DNA of 64,000 nt from contig JADJPE010000005.1 of the NCBI GenBank assembly GCA_016713425.1, positions 1,240,001 through 1,304,000 on the forward strand, in the 5' to 3' direction. A program made the position numbers and the translations under genes. This document shows positions 53,083 to 61,472 of the stretch, in pieces. How positions within the stretch are numbered: the first letter of the stretch is position 1; every line of letters starts with the position of its first letter. Below the pieces are notes generated by a model. The model saw only the letters and a program-made list of their open reading frames with translations, did no database searches and had not been told where the DNA came from. The stretch comes from Deltaproteobacteria bacterium (GTDB lineage Bacteria; Myxococcota; Kuafuiibacteriia; Kuafuiibacteriales; Kuafuiibacteriaceae).

Positions 53083-53173
53083 CCCGAACGATCACCGTTT
53101 TCCGTCGCCGCCTGCGCCTGACTACCTTTCAGCAGGTTGTCACCAGGGCGACGTTGCCCCCGATCCGTGCCTC

Positions 53174-53226
53174 GAGCCGGGCTCCGTTTCCTTGAGCCGG
53201 GCTCCGTTTCCTTGGGTCGGGCTTCG
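53174..53226 (+). repeat. 20-bp tandem repeat upstream of NAD-GDH
   Basis: Two full copies and one partial copy of GAGCCGGGCTCCGTTTCCTT end 16 bp before the start codon at 53242. Such closeness may affect transcription or leader structure. Confidence 0.92.
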
Positions 53227-53241
53227 CGGTACACCGTTCGA

Positions 53242-56200
53242 ATGAGCCGGGATGTCGACGAGACGGAGATCGATGATGTCATCGGAAGGCTCCGCGATCA
53301 GTTTCAAACCGCAGCCCAAACGCTCGTCCCGAAGTTCTTCCGGGACATGCCGAACGCCTATCTTCGCGACACGAACCGGGCGACTCAGCTGCAGCACCTT
53401 CAGGCCTTGATCTCCGCCCACACGTCCGGTGTCCCGCCGAAGATGACGCTCGTGAGCCCGGACGGAAACACCTGGACATTCCTTCAGCAACGCGACTATC
53501 CGGGCGTCCTCGCTGAGCTCGTCCAACTCCTCCCGACTGACCGTGAACTGCGTTCCGCGAAGGTCTACAGCGCAGCCGACGGCGAGCTCGTGCTCGATGT
53601 CTTTCGATTCGGAGACCAGCCGAAGTTCGATCCGACGGACGCGACGCAGATCGAAAAGCGCGTCGCGGTGCTGGAGTTCATAGCGCAGCTCGACAAGAGC
53701 ACAGATCTGGAGGATATCGCTCAGCATTTCGAGCGCTCCACGGCGAGCTATCTTCGATCGGTGTCGGCGGCTCGCATCTACGAGCACTGGCGCCTCTGGC
53801 AGCGTGTCCGAGGAACGGAGGACACCGTCGTCGAAGCGAGCGAGCACGTCGAATCCGATGCGGTGCGTATCAACGTCGCAGCCGGCAACGCAGATACTCG
53901 GTCGTTCTTTTTCAAACTCGTGACCCACCTTGGACGGCGCCGCGTCAACATAAGGCGGGCGTATCTGGATGTCTTTGAGGAGCGCGGGGATCGGGTCCTT
54001 GTCGTCGGGATCATCGCCGACAAGGCTTCGCACCTCGTTCCCGGGAGTCAGCCATGGAACGATCTGACCCGTGAGCTGACTCGCCTTCGGTGGCTCGACC
54101 ACCGGGCGTTCGAATTGGCCGACAAGGTCCCGGAGCTGGGCATCTTGCGGGCCGAGGTTCTGGTCGCGCTGCTTCACCTGGCGCATGCGCGACTTGGGCG
54201 CGACGACCCGTTCGCCTTCGCACGTGAACGACTCATGCGTCTCATCGAGCATCGAATGGAGCTCGCGACCGCAATTGCCGAGCTGTTTCTTAGCCGATTC
54301 CGGATCGGTCAGGATCCCACGACACGGCACGAAGGTGCGTTGGAGGATCTCCGACGCCAAGTCGAAGCGAGCGTCGAGGAGGACACACCGCGACGCTTCT
54401 TCCTGTTTCTGATCCGATTGATCGCGGAGACCATTCGGACGAACGTATGCGTGCCGGGGCGATATGGGCTGGCGCTTCGCATCAACCCGGAGATCATGCA
54501 GACGATCTCCCCGGCCTTCCCCGAGACACCGTATGCCGTGTTCTTCGTGCACACACGCGGTGCAAACGGTTTTCACGTGCGATTTCGTGACATCGCACGC
54601 GGCGGCGTGCGCGTCGTCCGAACCTTGGGCCCGGAGCAGTTCGCCGCCGAATCCGAGCGACACTACTCGGAGGTCTACAACCTCGCCCTCGCGCAACAGC
54701 TCAAGAACAAGGATATCCCTGAAGGCGGCGCCAAGGCGGTCATCCTTGTCGAACCGAACCAAGACGTCGACCTCTCCGTCAAAGCCTTTACCGACGGCTT
54801 GCTCGATCTAATATCGACCGGGACCTCTTCGGCGGCAGCGTCGTTCGTCTTCAACTGCGTCACCGAAGAGGAACGGATCTATCTTGGGCCGGACGAAAAC
54901 ATCTCGTTCGCACTCATCGATTGGATCGTGGCGCGTGCCGGGCGGCGCGGGCTCGCATCGCCGAACGCCTTCATGAGCTCGAAATCGGGTGCCGGCATCA
55001 ATCACAAAGCTTACGGCGTCACGAGCGAAGGCGTCATCGTGTTTCTCGAGGAGGCCCTCCGCGCGATCGGCATCGATCCACGATCGCAGCCTTTTACTGT
55101 GAAGATCACGGGTGGTCCCGATGGCGACGTCGGCGGCAACTGTTTGTCGATCCTCTATCGCGAGTTCGGCGACAATGTTCGCGTCGTCGGCATCGCCGAT
55201 GGAAGCGGCTCAGCCGAAGATCCAAACGGCTTTCAGCGCGAGGAGATCCTACGCCTCGTCAAGGCCAGCCTCCCCATCAGCGCGATCCAACCACGAACCC
55301 TCTCGCCCGCCGGACGCGTCGTTCCCGTGACCGGCGCCGATGGACCGCGCCTCCGCAATACGCTGCACAACCGGGTGGTCGCCGACGCCTTCGTCACCGC
55401 AGGTGGTCGACCCTCGACGATCAACGAGGGCAACTGGCGTCAGTACCTCACGGCTGACGGCACTCCGTCGAGTCGCGTCATCGTCGAGGGCGCAAATCTC
55501 TTCTTGACGGACGAGGCCCGCCGTCGGCTTTCGACCGACGCTGGCGTCATCATCGTCAAAGACAGCTCGGCCAACAAATGCGGCGTCATTACGAGCAGCT
55601 ATGAAGTCATCGCATCGCTGCTTCTCACCACCGAAGCATTCATGGCCATCAAGTCGCGATTCGTGACCGAAGTCCTCACGAAGCTGCGCGAGCTCGCTCG
55701 ACTCGAAGCACGCCTTCTGTTCCGCGAGCAGCGACGAAGTCCTTCGACGCCGCTCCCTCAACTCAGCGTCGATCTCAGCAAGACCATCTTGCGAACCAGC
55801 GACGCCCTCCTCGCTCAACTGGCCAGCCAAAAGGATGAGCGCAGTGGCATCGCCGTCGACGTCGAGGTCGACGTCGACGGCGAGGTCGAGATCGAGAATA
55901 CGGGCGCAACGCAGCGGCCCAACGAACGACTTCGACTGAACAGTGTTGTGCGCGCCCACCTGCCGGCCGTACTTCTCGAACACGCGGGGCATGACGTCGT
56001 GGAACGCCTCCCGGCGAACTACGTCGCCGGGATCATCGCCAAGAGTCTCGCCGCACACGTGGTGTATCGCGAAGGCCTCGACTTCCTGCGTGGCCTCTCC
56101 GATCCGGAGCTCGCACGATTGAGCATCACCTACTGGCAGGAGGAAGAGCGCATCGCCGGACTCGTTCATGAGGTATCCGGCTCGACCCTCCCCCATCGAG

Positions 56201-56286
56201 ACCTCATCGCGGCTCTGCTTCGAAGAGGCGGCGCGCGGACGGCCACCCTCCACGACCTGAGCGATGAGATTTGCGCTGACACCTAG
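53242..56286 (+). CDS. NAD-dependent glutamate dehydrogenase, large-subunit type
   Basis: The 1,014-residue enzyme deaminates glutamate to 2-oxoglutarate and ammonia. An N-terminal regulatory region (residues 1-370) precedes the catalytic core, with FHVRFRDIARGGVRVVR, KNKDIPEGGAKAVILVEPNQD (catalytic Lys region), GLASPNAFMSSKSGAGINHKAYGVTSEGV, and the nucleotide-binding TGGPDGDVGGNCLSIL. The size fits the roughly 115-kDa class rather than the 180-kDa class. A short Asp/Val repeat (DVEVDVDGEVE) interrupts the C-terminal region near residue 870. ATG 53242 was chosen because upstream codons come from the 20-bp repeat. Confidence 0.92.
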   Translation: MSRDVDETEIDDVIGRLRDQFQTAAQTLVPKFFRDMPNAYLRDTNRATQLQHLQALISAHTSGVPPKMTLVSPDGNTWTFLQQRDYPGVLAELVQLLPTDRELRSAKVYSAADGELVLDVFRFGDQPKFDPTDATQIEKRVAVLEFIAQLDKSTDLEDIAQHFERSTASYLRSVSAARIYEHWRLWQRVRGTEDTVVEASEHVESDAVRINVAAGNADTRSFFFKLVTHLGRRRVNIRRAYLDVFEERGDRVLVVGIIADKASHLVPGSQPWNDLTRELTRLRWLDHRAFELADKVPELGILRAEVLVALLHLAHARLGRDDPFAFARERLMRLIEHRMELATAIAELFLSRFRIGQDPTTRHEGALEDLRRQVEASVEEDTPRRFFLFLIRLIAETIRTNVCVPGRYGLALRINPEIMQTISPAFPETPYAVFFVHTRGANGFHVRFRDIARGGVRVVRTLGPEQFAAESERHYSEVYNLALAQQLKNKDIPEGGAKAVILVEPNQDVDLSVKAFTDGLLDLISTGTSSAAASFVFNCVTEEERIYLGPDENISFALIDWIVARAGRRGLASPNAFMSSKSGAGINHKAYGVTSEGVIVFLEEALRAIGIDPRSQPFTVKITGGPDGDVGGNCLSILYREFGDNVRVVGIADGSGSAEDPNGFQREEILRLVKASLPISAIQPRTLSPAGRVVPVTGADGPRLRNTLHNRVVADAFVTAGGRPSTINEGNWRQYLTADGTPSSRVIVEGANLFLTDEARRRLSTDAGVIIVKDSSANKCGVITSSYEVIASLLLTTEAFMAIKSRFVTEVLTKLRELARLEARLLFREQRRSPSTPLPQLSVDLSKTILRTSDALLAQLASQKDERSGIAVDVEVDVDGEVEIENTGATQRPNERLRLNSVVRAHLPAVLLEHAGHDVVERLPANYVAGIIAKSLAAHVVYREGLDFLRGLSDPELARLSITYWQEEERIAGLVHEVSGSTLPHRDLIAALLRRGGARTATLHDLSDEICADT

Positions 56287-56390
56287 CATCTGTTGGGTTC
56301 GGTCCGTTCACAGGACTCCAGACTTCGGTTCGATTGTCAGGATTTCACACGCGACGAGCGACTTGTATCCTCGAGAACCACCCCCCCCGT

Positions 56391-56396
56391 ATACTG
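56391..56396 (+). promoter_or_regulatory. Possible -10 box TATACT
   Basis: TATACT lies ten bases before the ATG at 56406, which would give a very short or absent leader. No -35 box at the normal spacing is seen, so this is weak. Confidence 0.25.
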
Positions 56397-56405
56397 CGCA
56401 CACAT

Positions 56406-58013
56406 ATGACACCCACCGGACTTCGCTCCCGCCTGGTATGGGTACTGTTCGGCCTCGCGTTTGGCTTCGCGGGATGCACACAGAGCAGTACGCCATGGAC
56501 GCCGGAAGTTTCGCTGCCGGAGCCGGACATCGTCAAACGCTCCATGACTTTCACGAGCTCCGATGACTTCCGCACGGGCGTTCTTACGGGGCTCAACACC
56601 GACACGTCGGGCGAGCTCCAAATGTCGAGCGGTCTGGCTCTTTACGAGACGCCATTCATCTGGGTTCCGAATTCAACCGCGCGAACGGTGACCCGCGTCG
56701 ACACAAAGACGCTTGAGGTCTCGGGCCCATTTCCTCTGATCAACGACGCGGGCGTCGATTGCTACAACCCATCGCGAACGACGGTCGACATCGATGGCAA
56801 CGTCTGGGTTGGTTGTCGGGGCAATGCGTCCTACGTGAACCGAGACCAAGTTGAACCCGCGAGCGTGCCCGTATCGATCGACAACAAAGTGGTCAAGCTC
56901 TCGCGAGAGAGTGGCGCCGTGCTCCTCAGCCTCGAAGTGGGTCACGCGCCGAGAGCGATGGCGCTCGACGTGAGGAATCATCTTTGGATCGGCTGTTCTG
57001 TCGATGACACGGTCTGGGAGATCGACGGTGAGACGGGGCATTGCTACCGCGGTGAGCGGAGCGACTGCGACGCTCCAGCCATTCCGGTGGAAGACTTTCC
57101 GTACGGGATGGCGGTCGACCAGCGCGGTCATCTTTGGGTCATGAGCCTTCGTTACCTGACAGACACGCGAGCTCGCTTGACCGAAATCGACACCGCGACC
57201 GGGGCGGTGCTTGGTGTGTACGGGCCGTACGAGAGGAATGGATGCTTCTGGCTCTACGGCATCGCGATCCATCCGTTGGGCGACATCTGGTTGGGCGGGC
57301 ATGTGTGCAACGACGTCGTCCGCGTGAAGGGCTTTGCGGGCATGCACCCGGGCGACGGGCGGACGTATGCGGCAGGTGAGATGATCGGAGCCTACCCAGT
57401 CGGGGGCGAGCAGAGTCGCGGTGTGGCTGTCGACCTCGACGGGAACGTGTGGGTCGCGTCCAGCGGCACGAACACGGCGAGCAAGCTCAACGGTGCCACG
57501 GGGGCGATCCTGGCCGAGGTCAATGTCGGCGTTGGACCGATCGGCGTGGGCGTGGACGCGTACGGGAACGCGTGGGTCGTCAACCGTACCAGCAACTCCG
57601 TCCATCGCGTCAACGGCCTCGACATGACGAAGGTCACCGAGATCCCGGTCGGAGAGGGACCGTACACGTACAGCGACATGCTTGGCATGGCCCTGCGAAC
57701 CATCACGCACCGAGGCGAAGGCTTCAGCACGTGGAAGGCTCGCGTCGACAGCGGGACCGACGCGCCGCGGTGGAAAAACATCCACTGGACGGCGCTCTTG
57801 CCTCAGCACAGCCAACTGGAGGTGCGTGCCCGTTGTGCATCGACCGAGTCGGGGTTGGCCACCGTGTCCTGGGGCGCGCTGCTGAGTCAGCCTGGAGCCA
57901 TGGACTGCGGCGGCGGTAGCGGCCGATGGGCCGAGGTCGAAGCCCGGTTCTCCGCGCCGGGGACCGCGTCGAGTCCGGTCCTTTATGACCTCACCGTCTA
58001 CTGGGATCAGTAG
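56406..58013 (+). CDS. NHL/virginiamycin-lyase-like beta-propeller lipoprotein
   Basis: The protein has 535 residues. The signal peptide ends FGFAGC. The body is a beta-propeller with repeated DxxGNVWVG / RGHLWVMS / LGDIWLGG / DGNVWVAS / YGNAWVVN strands typical of NHL or Vgb-like propellers. The C-terminal 100 residues form a separate beta domain (WKNIHWTALLPQHSQLEVRARCAS). The propeller may bind an external ligand; the Vgb active-site residues were not identified. First gene of a three-lipoprotein cluster; the stop lies five bases before the next start. Confidence 0.8.
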   Translation: MTPTGLRSRLVWVLFGLAFGFAGCTQSSTPWTPEVSLPEPDIVKRSMTFTSSDDFRTGVLTGLNTDTSGELQMSSGLALYETPFIWVPNSTARTVTRVDTKTLEVSGPFPLINDAGVDCYNPSRTTVDIDGNVWVGCRGNASYVNRDQVEPASVPVSIDNKVVKLSRESGAVLLSLEVGHAPRAMALDVRNHLWIGCSVDDTVWEIDGETGHCYRGERSDCDAPAIPVEDFPYGMAVDQRGHLWVMSLRYLTDTRARLTEIDTATGAVLGVYGPYERNGCFWLYGIAIHPLGDIWLGGHVCNDVVRVKGFAGMHPGDGRTYAAGEMIGAYPVGGEQSRGVAVDLDGNVWVASSGTNTASKLNGATGAILAEVNVGVGPIGVGVDAYGNAWVVNRTSNSVHRVNGLDMTKVTEIPVGEGPYTYSDMLGMALRTITHRGEGFSTWKARVDSGTDAPRWKNIHWTALLPQHSQLEVRARCASTESGLATVSWGALLSQPGAMDCGGGSGRWAEVEARFSAPGTASSPVLYDLTVYWDQ

Positions 58014-58018
58014 CCATC

Positions 58019-59662
58019 ATGGGGGCTCGTTGCGCTGCGGCTGTACTCGCCGGCTGGGTGCTGCTCGCGGCCGGCTGCACCGAGACCGGCCTTCGACGTC
58101 TCGAGCGGGGGCCTTCGAGTCGGATCGAAGTTGGCGGTGAGCTTTGCACGGGGCGCCCGGACGAGGCGAAGTACCCCGTGCGAATCCTGTTCGCCGTGGA
58201 CTCCTCGGACAGCATGCTCTTCAACGATCCGAACAACAGAGTCGTCGACGCAATCGAGAACGTCGTACGCGGATACCGCCATTCCGACAACGTGAGCTTC
58301 GGGATCGTGCGTTGGGGAGAGCAGATCGTCCAAGAGCTGGTCGACTACGATACGGGTGAGCCGACGCTGTTCACCAAGGACGAGCAAGCGCTCGGTCGAG
58401 CCTTCGCCCGGATGCGACAGCGACCGATCGACAATCCTCAGCGCTACCTCGGTGGAACGAACTACAGCCTGGCTCTCGGCGCCGTGAGGGATTATTTGCT
58501 GCAAGACCTCGCCCTGCACCCAGATGCGGTTGGGCTGCATCAGTACTATGTCGAGTTCGTCACGGACGGCATGCCTCAGTCGGAGGATCTAGAACCGTCG
58601 AATACTCGCCGTCAGATCCTCACCTTGGTCGAAGCTCTTCGCATCGAGTTCTCACTTCGAATGGATGCGATCTCGATCGTCGAGCTTGCCATCGTGGCGC
58701 CAGAGTTCTTCGATCTGCTTCCGGCGATGGTTCTTGCCGGCGGCGGTGGGGCATACGTTCAGTTATCGAGCCCAGAAGCGCTCATGAGCAAGCTTCAGCA
58801 GATCGGATTCAGCGATCGAGTCCTCCTCGAGTTCGAGCTGTCGACGCTTGCGCCTTCCGACGACATCCGCGACGTCATCGTCGTCAATCCGAACATGCGG
58901 ATCGCCGAGGTCGATGGCGTCGTGGACTTGTTTCTCGACAGCGACGGCGATGGCCTCGTCGACGCCGTCGAGACGAAGCTTGGGACGAGTCCCGCGCACG
59001 CCGACACGGATCGAGATGGCCTGGGCGACCTCTTCGAGAGCAACCTCTTGGGCGAGTTCGACCCGAGGGCACAGATGTCGCGGCCCCTCAGCAGAGAAGA
59101 AAGCGATGACCCGGACCGAGACGGTCTCCTGACCTTTGAGGAGCGACGCCTCGGAACCGATCCCGGGCGGGCCGACACCGATGGCGATGGCCTGCCCGAT
59201 GGTCTCGAGTTCCGAGAAGGCAGCGATCCGCGATGCCATGACGCGGACGCCGATCCCGACCACGATGGACTTTCGGTCGCCTTCGAAATTCGGCAGCACA
59301 CGCACCCGGGCTTGGACGAGGGAGAAGAACTCCGCGCGGCGGTGAGCTACGCCAACCAACCGGTGGGGGCTCCGACGCGCGTCGTTGATGGGCGACGATG
59401 CTATGACTTCCAAGTGAGCAACATCAGTCTTGGCGAAACCATGCTCGCCGTCGATTCGGAGGGCATCGCTCGGCCAAGCGGCTTCAATCGAATGGAGATC
59501 TGGCGAATGGAGCGACCGATCGCGAGCAAGCTCCATACTCAGCTCACGTCGATTCGTCGAATGGTGAGAGGGAACAAATGGGTGATATTCCGACCGTCGG
59601 AGGGTGTGCGAGATCCGCCAGCCCTCAAGATCCACGTCGAGGAGAGAGACTTTGACCCGTAG
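58019..59662 (+). CDS. Lipoprotein with vWA domain and thrombospondin type 3 calcium repeats
   Basis: The protein has 547 residues. The signal peptide ends LLAAGC. The vWA domain (residues about 55-285) begins RILFAVDSSDSMLFNDP with intact MIDAS DSSDS, so metal-dependent binding is plausible. Then follow acidic DxDxDGLxD repeats (DSDGDGLVDAVE, DTDRDGLGDLFE, DPDRDGLLTFEE, DTDGDGLPDGLE, DPDHDGLSVAFE), thrombospondin type 3-like calcium sites, and a C-terminal beta domain. This looks like a calcium-stabilised adhesin or assembly factor. Its 3' end overlaps the next gene. Confidence 0.88.
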   Translation: MGARCAAAVLAGWVLLAAGCTETGLRRLERGPSSRIEVGGELCTGRPDEAKYPVRILFAVDSSDSMLFNDPNNRVVDAIENVVRGYRHSDNVSFGIVRWGEQIVQELVDYDTGEPTLFTKDEQALGRAFARMRQRPIDNPQRYLGGTNYSLALGAVRDYLLQDLALHPDAVGLHQYYVEFVTDGMPQSEDLEPSNTRRQILTLVEALRIEFSLRMDAISIVELAIVAPEFFDLLPAMVLAGGGGAYVQLSSPEALMSKLQQIGFSDRVLLEFELSTLAPSDDIRDVIVVNPNMRIAEVDGVVDLFLDSDGDGLVDAVETKLGTSPAHADTDRDGLGDLFESNLLGEFDPRAQMSRPLSREESDDPDRDGLLTFEERRLGTDPGRADTDGDGLPDGLEFREGSDPRCHDADADPDHDGLSVAFEIRQHTHPGLDEGEELRAAVSYANQPVGAPTRVVDGRRCYDFQVSNISLGETMLAVDSEGIARPSGFNRMEIWRMERPIASKLHTQLTSIRRMVRGNKWVIFRPSEGVRDPPALKIHVEERDFDP

Positions 59663-60251
59663 AACCGCGTCCGACTGCACCTCTGCTTTCGCTTCCGCTT
59701 CCGCGTCCGCTTTCGCGTCCGCTTTCGCATCCGCTTTCGCGTTCGCGTTCGCGTTCGCGGCCGCTGCGTCCGCCGTGGTGCTTGCCGCGTGCCAGGATGA
59801 TGGAGATCTCGTCTTGAGTGGCTCCATTGGGGGTGCCTACGATCTGGAGTTCGATCACGTCCGCGCTTATCGGCTTGGCTCAGAACTTGTCATCGCCTAC
59901 GAGAAATCCTTCCAGCCTGAATATCGACTCTACGTTGATCCGGTCATGAACCAGCCGGCGCGCGTCGTGCTCCGCACCGACCGGCAGGCCCTCGCCACCT
60001 CAGAGCCCATCACTGTCTCGATGGGGGACTCCTACTACCCAGCCATCACGCTCGAACGCTACGTCATCGATAGCGCCCCGGGACTTGGTGTCTTTCAGGC
60101 GCCACAATTCCCGACCGTCGCACGCCTCTCGGTCTTATTCACCGAGCTCGGCGAAGCGACGGGCGAGGTCATAGCTGGGGAGTTTTGGTGCGAATTCACG
60201 AATGAGCAGAGACTGTTCGGACGATTCCGCGCAGTGCTTTCGACACCATGA
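59652..60251 (+). CDS. Lipoprotein with a repeat-encoded signal peptide
   Basis: The protein has 199 residues. The TTG at 59652 is chosen because GGAGAG lies five to six bases upstream and it begins MTRRTASDC, a proper charged n-region. The hydrophobic core is Ser-Ala-Phe-Ala repeats (SAFASAFASAFAFAFAFAAAA), encoded by CGCTTTCGCGTC-like 12-bp and 6-bp tandem repeats, then AVVLAAC, a good lipobox. The mature domain is small and beta-rich (VLSGSIGGAYDLEFDHVRAYRL) and unrecognised. It overlaps the vWA gene by 11 bases, so the three lipoproteins form an operon. Confidence 0.72.
   Translation: MTRRTASDCTSAFASASASAFASAFASAFAFAFAFAAAASAVVLAACQDDGDLVLSGSIGGAYDLEFDHVRAYRLGSELVIAYEKSFQPEYRLYVDPVMNQPARVVLRTDRQALATSEPITVSMGDSYYPAITLERYVIDSAPGLGVFQAPQFPTVARLSVLFTELGEATGEVIAGEFWCEFTNEQRLFGRFRAVLSTP
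59683..59762 (+). repeat. 6/12-bp repeat encoding a signal-peptide core
   Basis: Imperfect tandem units of the type TTCGCGTCCGCT and TTCGCG code the Ala/Phe/Ser hydrophobic core. Slippage would change core length by two or four residues without a frameshift. Confidence 0.88.
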
Positions 60252-60312
60252 ATCATCGCAAGAGCAAAATCGCGCGATCATCTCTGCCTACGAGAAGGCA
60301 TGGCCTGGGCGT

Positions 60313-61470
60313 TCAAGGGCACGGAAAGAGCGCGTCGATCGCGCCGACGGTACGCTCGACGTCCACCATCGATGGGTCGGCCGCCGACAACTCGCGGGCA
60401 AGGACTTCGGCTTCGGAGGGAAGCCTCTCGCGGGCCGCTCGGTCGAGAAAGGGCGCAAGAGTCGTGAGAAACGCCCATCGCGCATCGAGGACATCACCCT
60501 GCGAGCACCTGAGCTCCGTCACGCGTTGGCGGACGATGAGTGCCAGACCGCGGAGCATCGCGCGATCGAGCTGTGACCCGGCGCGGTCGCGAAGGGTCAA
60601 GTTGTTCGCGGTCCCCGTTTCGTTGTCCAAGTTGCGCCAGCACCTGACGGCCAGCACGCCATCATAGGCTCGATCGTGAGTGGCCGAGCCAAGCGCCCTG
60701 ATCATGCGTGCGAGCCCGAGCGGAGCATCCCGCGGCTCTCCGCCTGAATAGTACGCCCACGCACTATCGCAGTCCTGCGGCTTCGTCGTGCACGACCTCA
60801 CCTCGGAAAGAACCGATACGTACAGAAACCAAACGAGCGCTGCTTCGATACGCCCCGCCTGCACGGCGGGTCGATCTCCTTGTGCCCCGCGCGCAAACGC
60901 GTCGTTCAGGATCGGGAGAAGCTTCGCCGGCCCGACGCAGCGATCTGGGTACTGCTCCGGAATCCCGACCGAGCTGCAGGGCTCTGGGGCCACTTCGAAA
61001 TGCACGTCTTCGCGTCGTTGGACTCGGGAGTCGAGACCCTGGTCCTGCGCATAGAGGACGCGCGCATCCACGAAATCCTGCACCGAAGGCAGCCGATTGT
61101 CAGCCCAGAGCCTCCGCGCAATCTCCTCGAACGCAGCGACGCGGGCCACGGTCGAGATGCTGGGATTGATGACATGATAGTCGTTGTCGTCCGAGATGCA
61201 CGCGGGCCAGGTGTCCAAAGCCGAAGCTGCCGCACGGGGCTGGTAGTCATCGGGCGAAGCCGGGCATGCGGATACACTCTCGGTATACGTTGGCATGGGC
61301 TCACAGTATCCCTTCGCGTTGCTCCCAAGACCTCCGTCCCTGCTTTCGGCCTCGGGATCGCGCGTGCAGCGCGAAAGCAATGTGGCCATTCCGAGGGCCG
61401 CCACGGCCATTCCGATCACCGAAAACGTCGTCCATGGGGCGGCGCGCCCGCGTCTCGTCAGATCTCTCAT
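60313..61470 (-). CDS. Lipoprotein partner of the TonB-dependent receptor
   Basis: The 385-residue protein starts at ATG 61470 with an excellent ribosome binding site (GGAGG, five-base spacing). A signal peptide ends LLSRC. The mature part is helical with several Cys residues; one stretch (GRIEAALVWFLYVSVLSEVRSC then CDSAWAYYSGGE) recalls periplasmic helical proteins linked to iron uptake, but I cannot name a family. It follows the TonB receptor by two bases and so is translated with it. Probably it binds or passes on the receptor's ligand. Confidence 0.7.
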   Translation of the reverse strand: MRDLTRRGRAAPWTTFSVIGMAVAALGMATLLSRCTRDPEAESRDGGLGSNAKGYCEPMPTYTESVSACPASPDDYQPRAAASALDTWPACISDDNDYHVINPSISTVARVAAFEEIARRLWADNRLPSVQDFVDARVLYAQDQGLDSRVQRREDVHFEVAPEPCSSVGIPEQYPDRCVGPAKLLPILNDAFARGAQGDRPAVQAGRIEAALVWFLYVSVLSEVRSCTTKPQDCDSAWAYYSGGEPRDAPLGLARMIRALGSATHDRAYDGVLAVRCWRNLDNETGTANNLTLRDRAGSQLDRAMLRGLALIVRQRVTELRCSQGDVLDARWAFLTTLAPFLDRAARERLPSEAEVLARELSAADPSMVDVERTVGAIDALFPCP

Positions 61471-61472
61471 CC

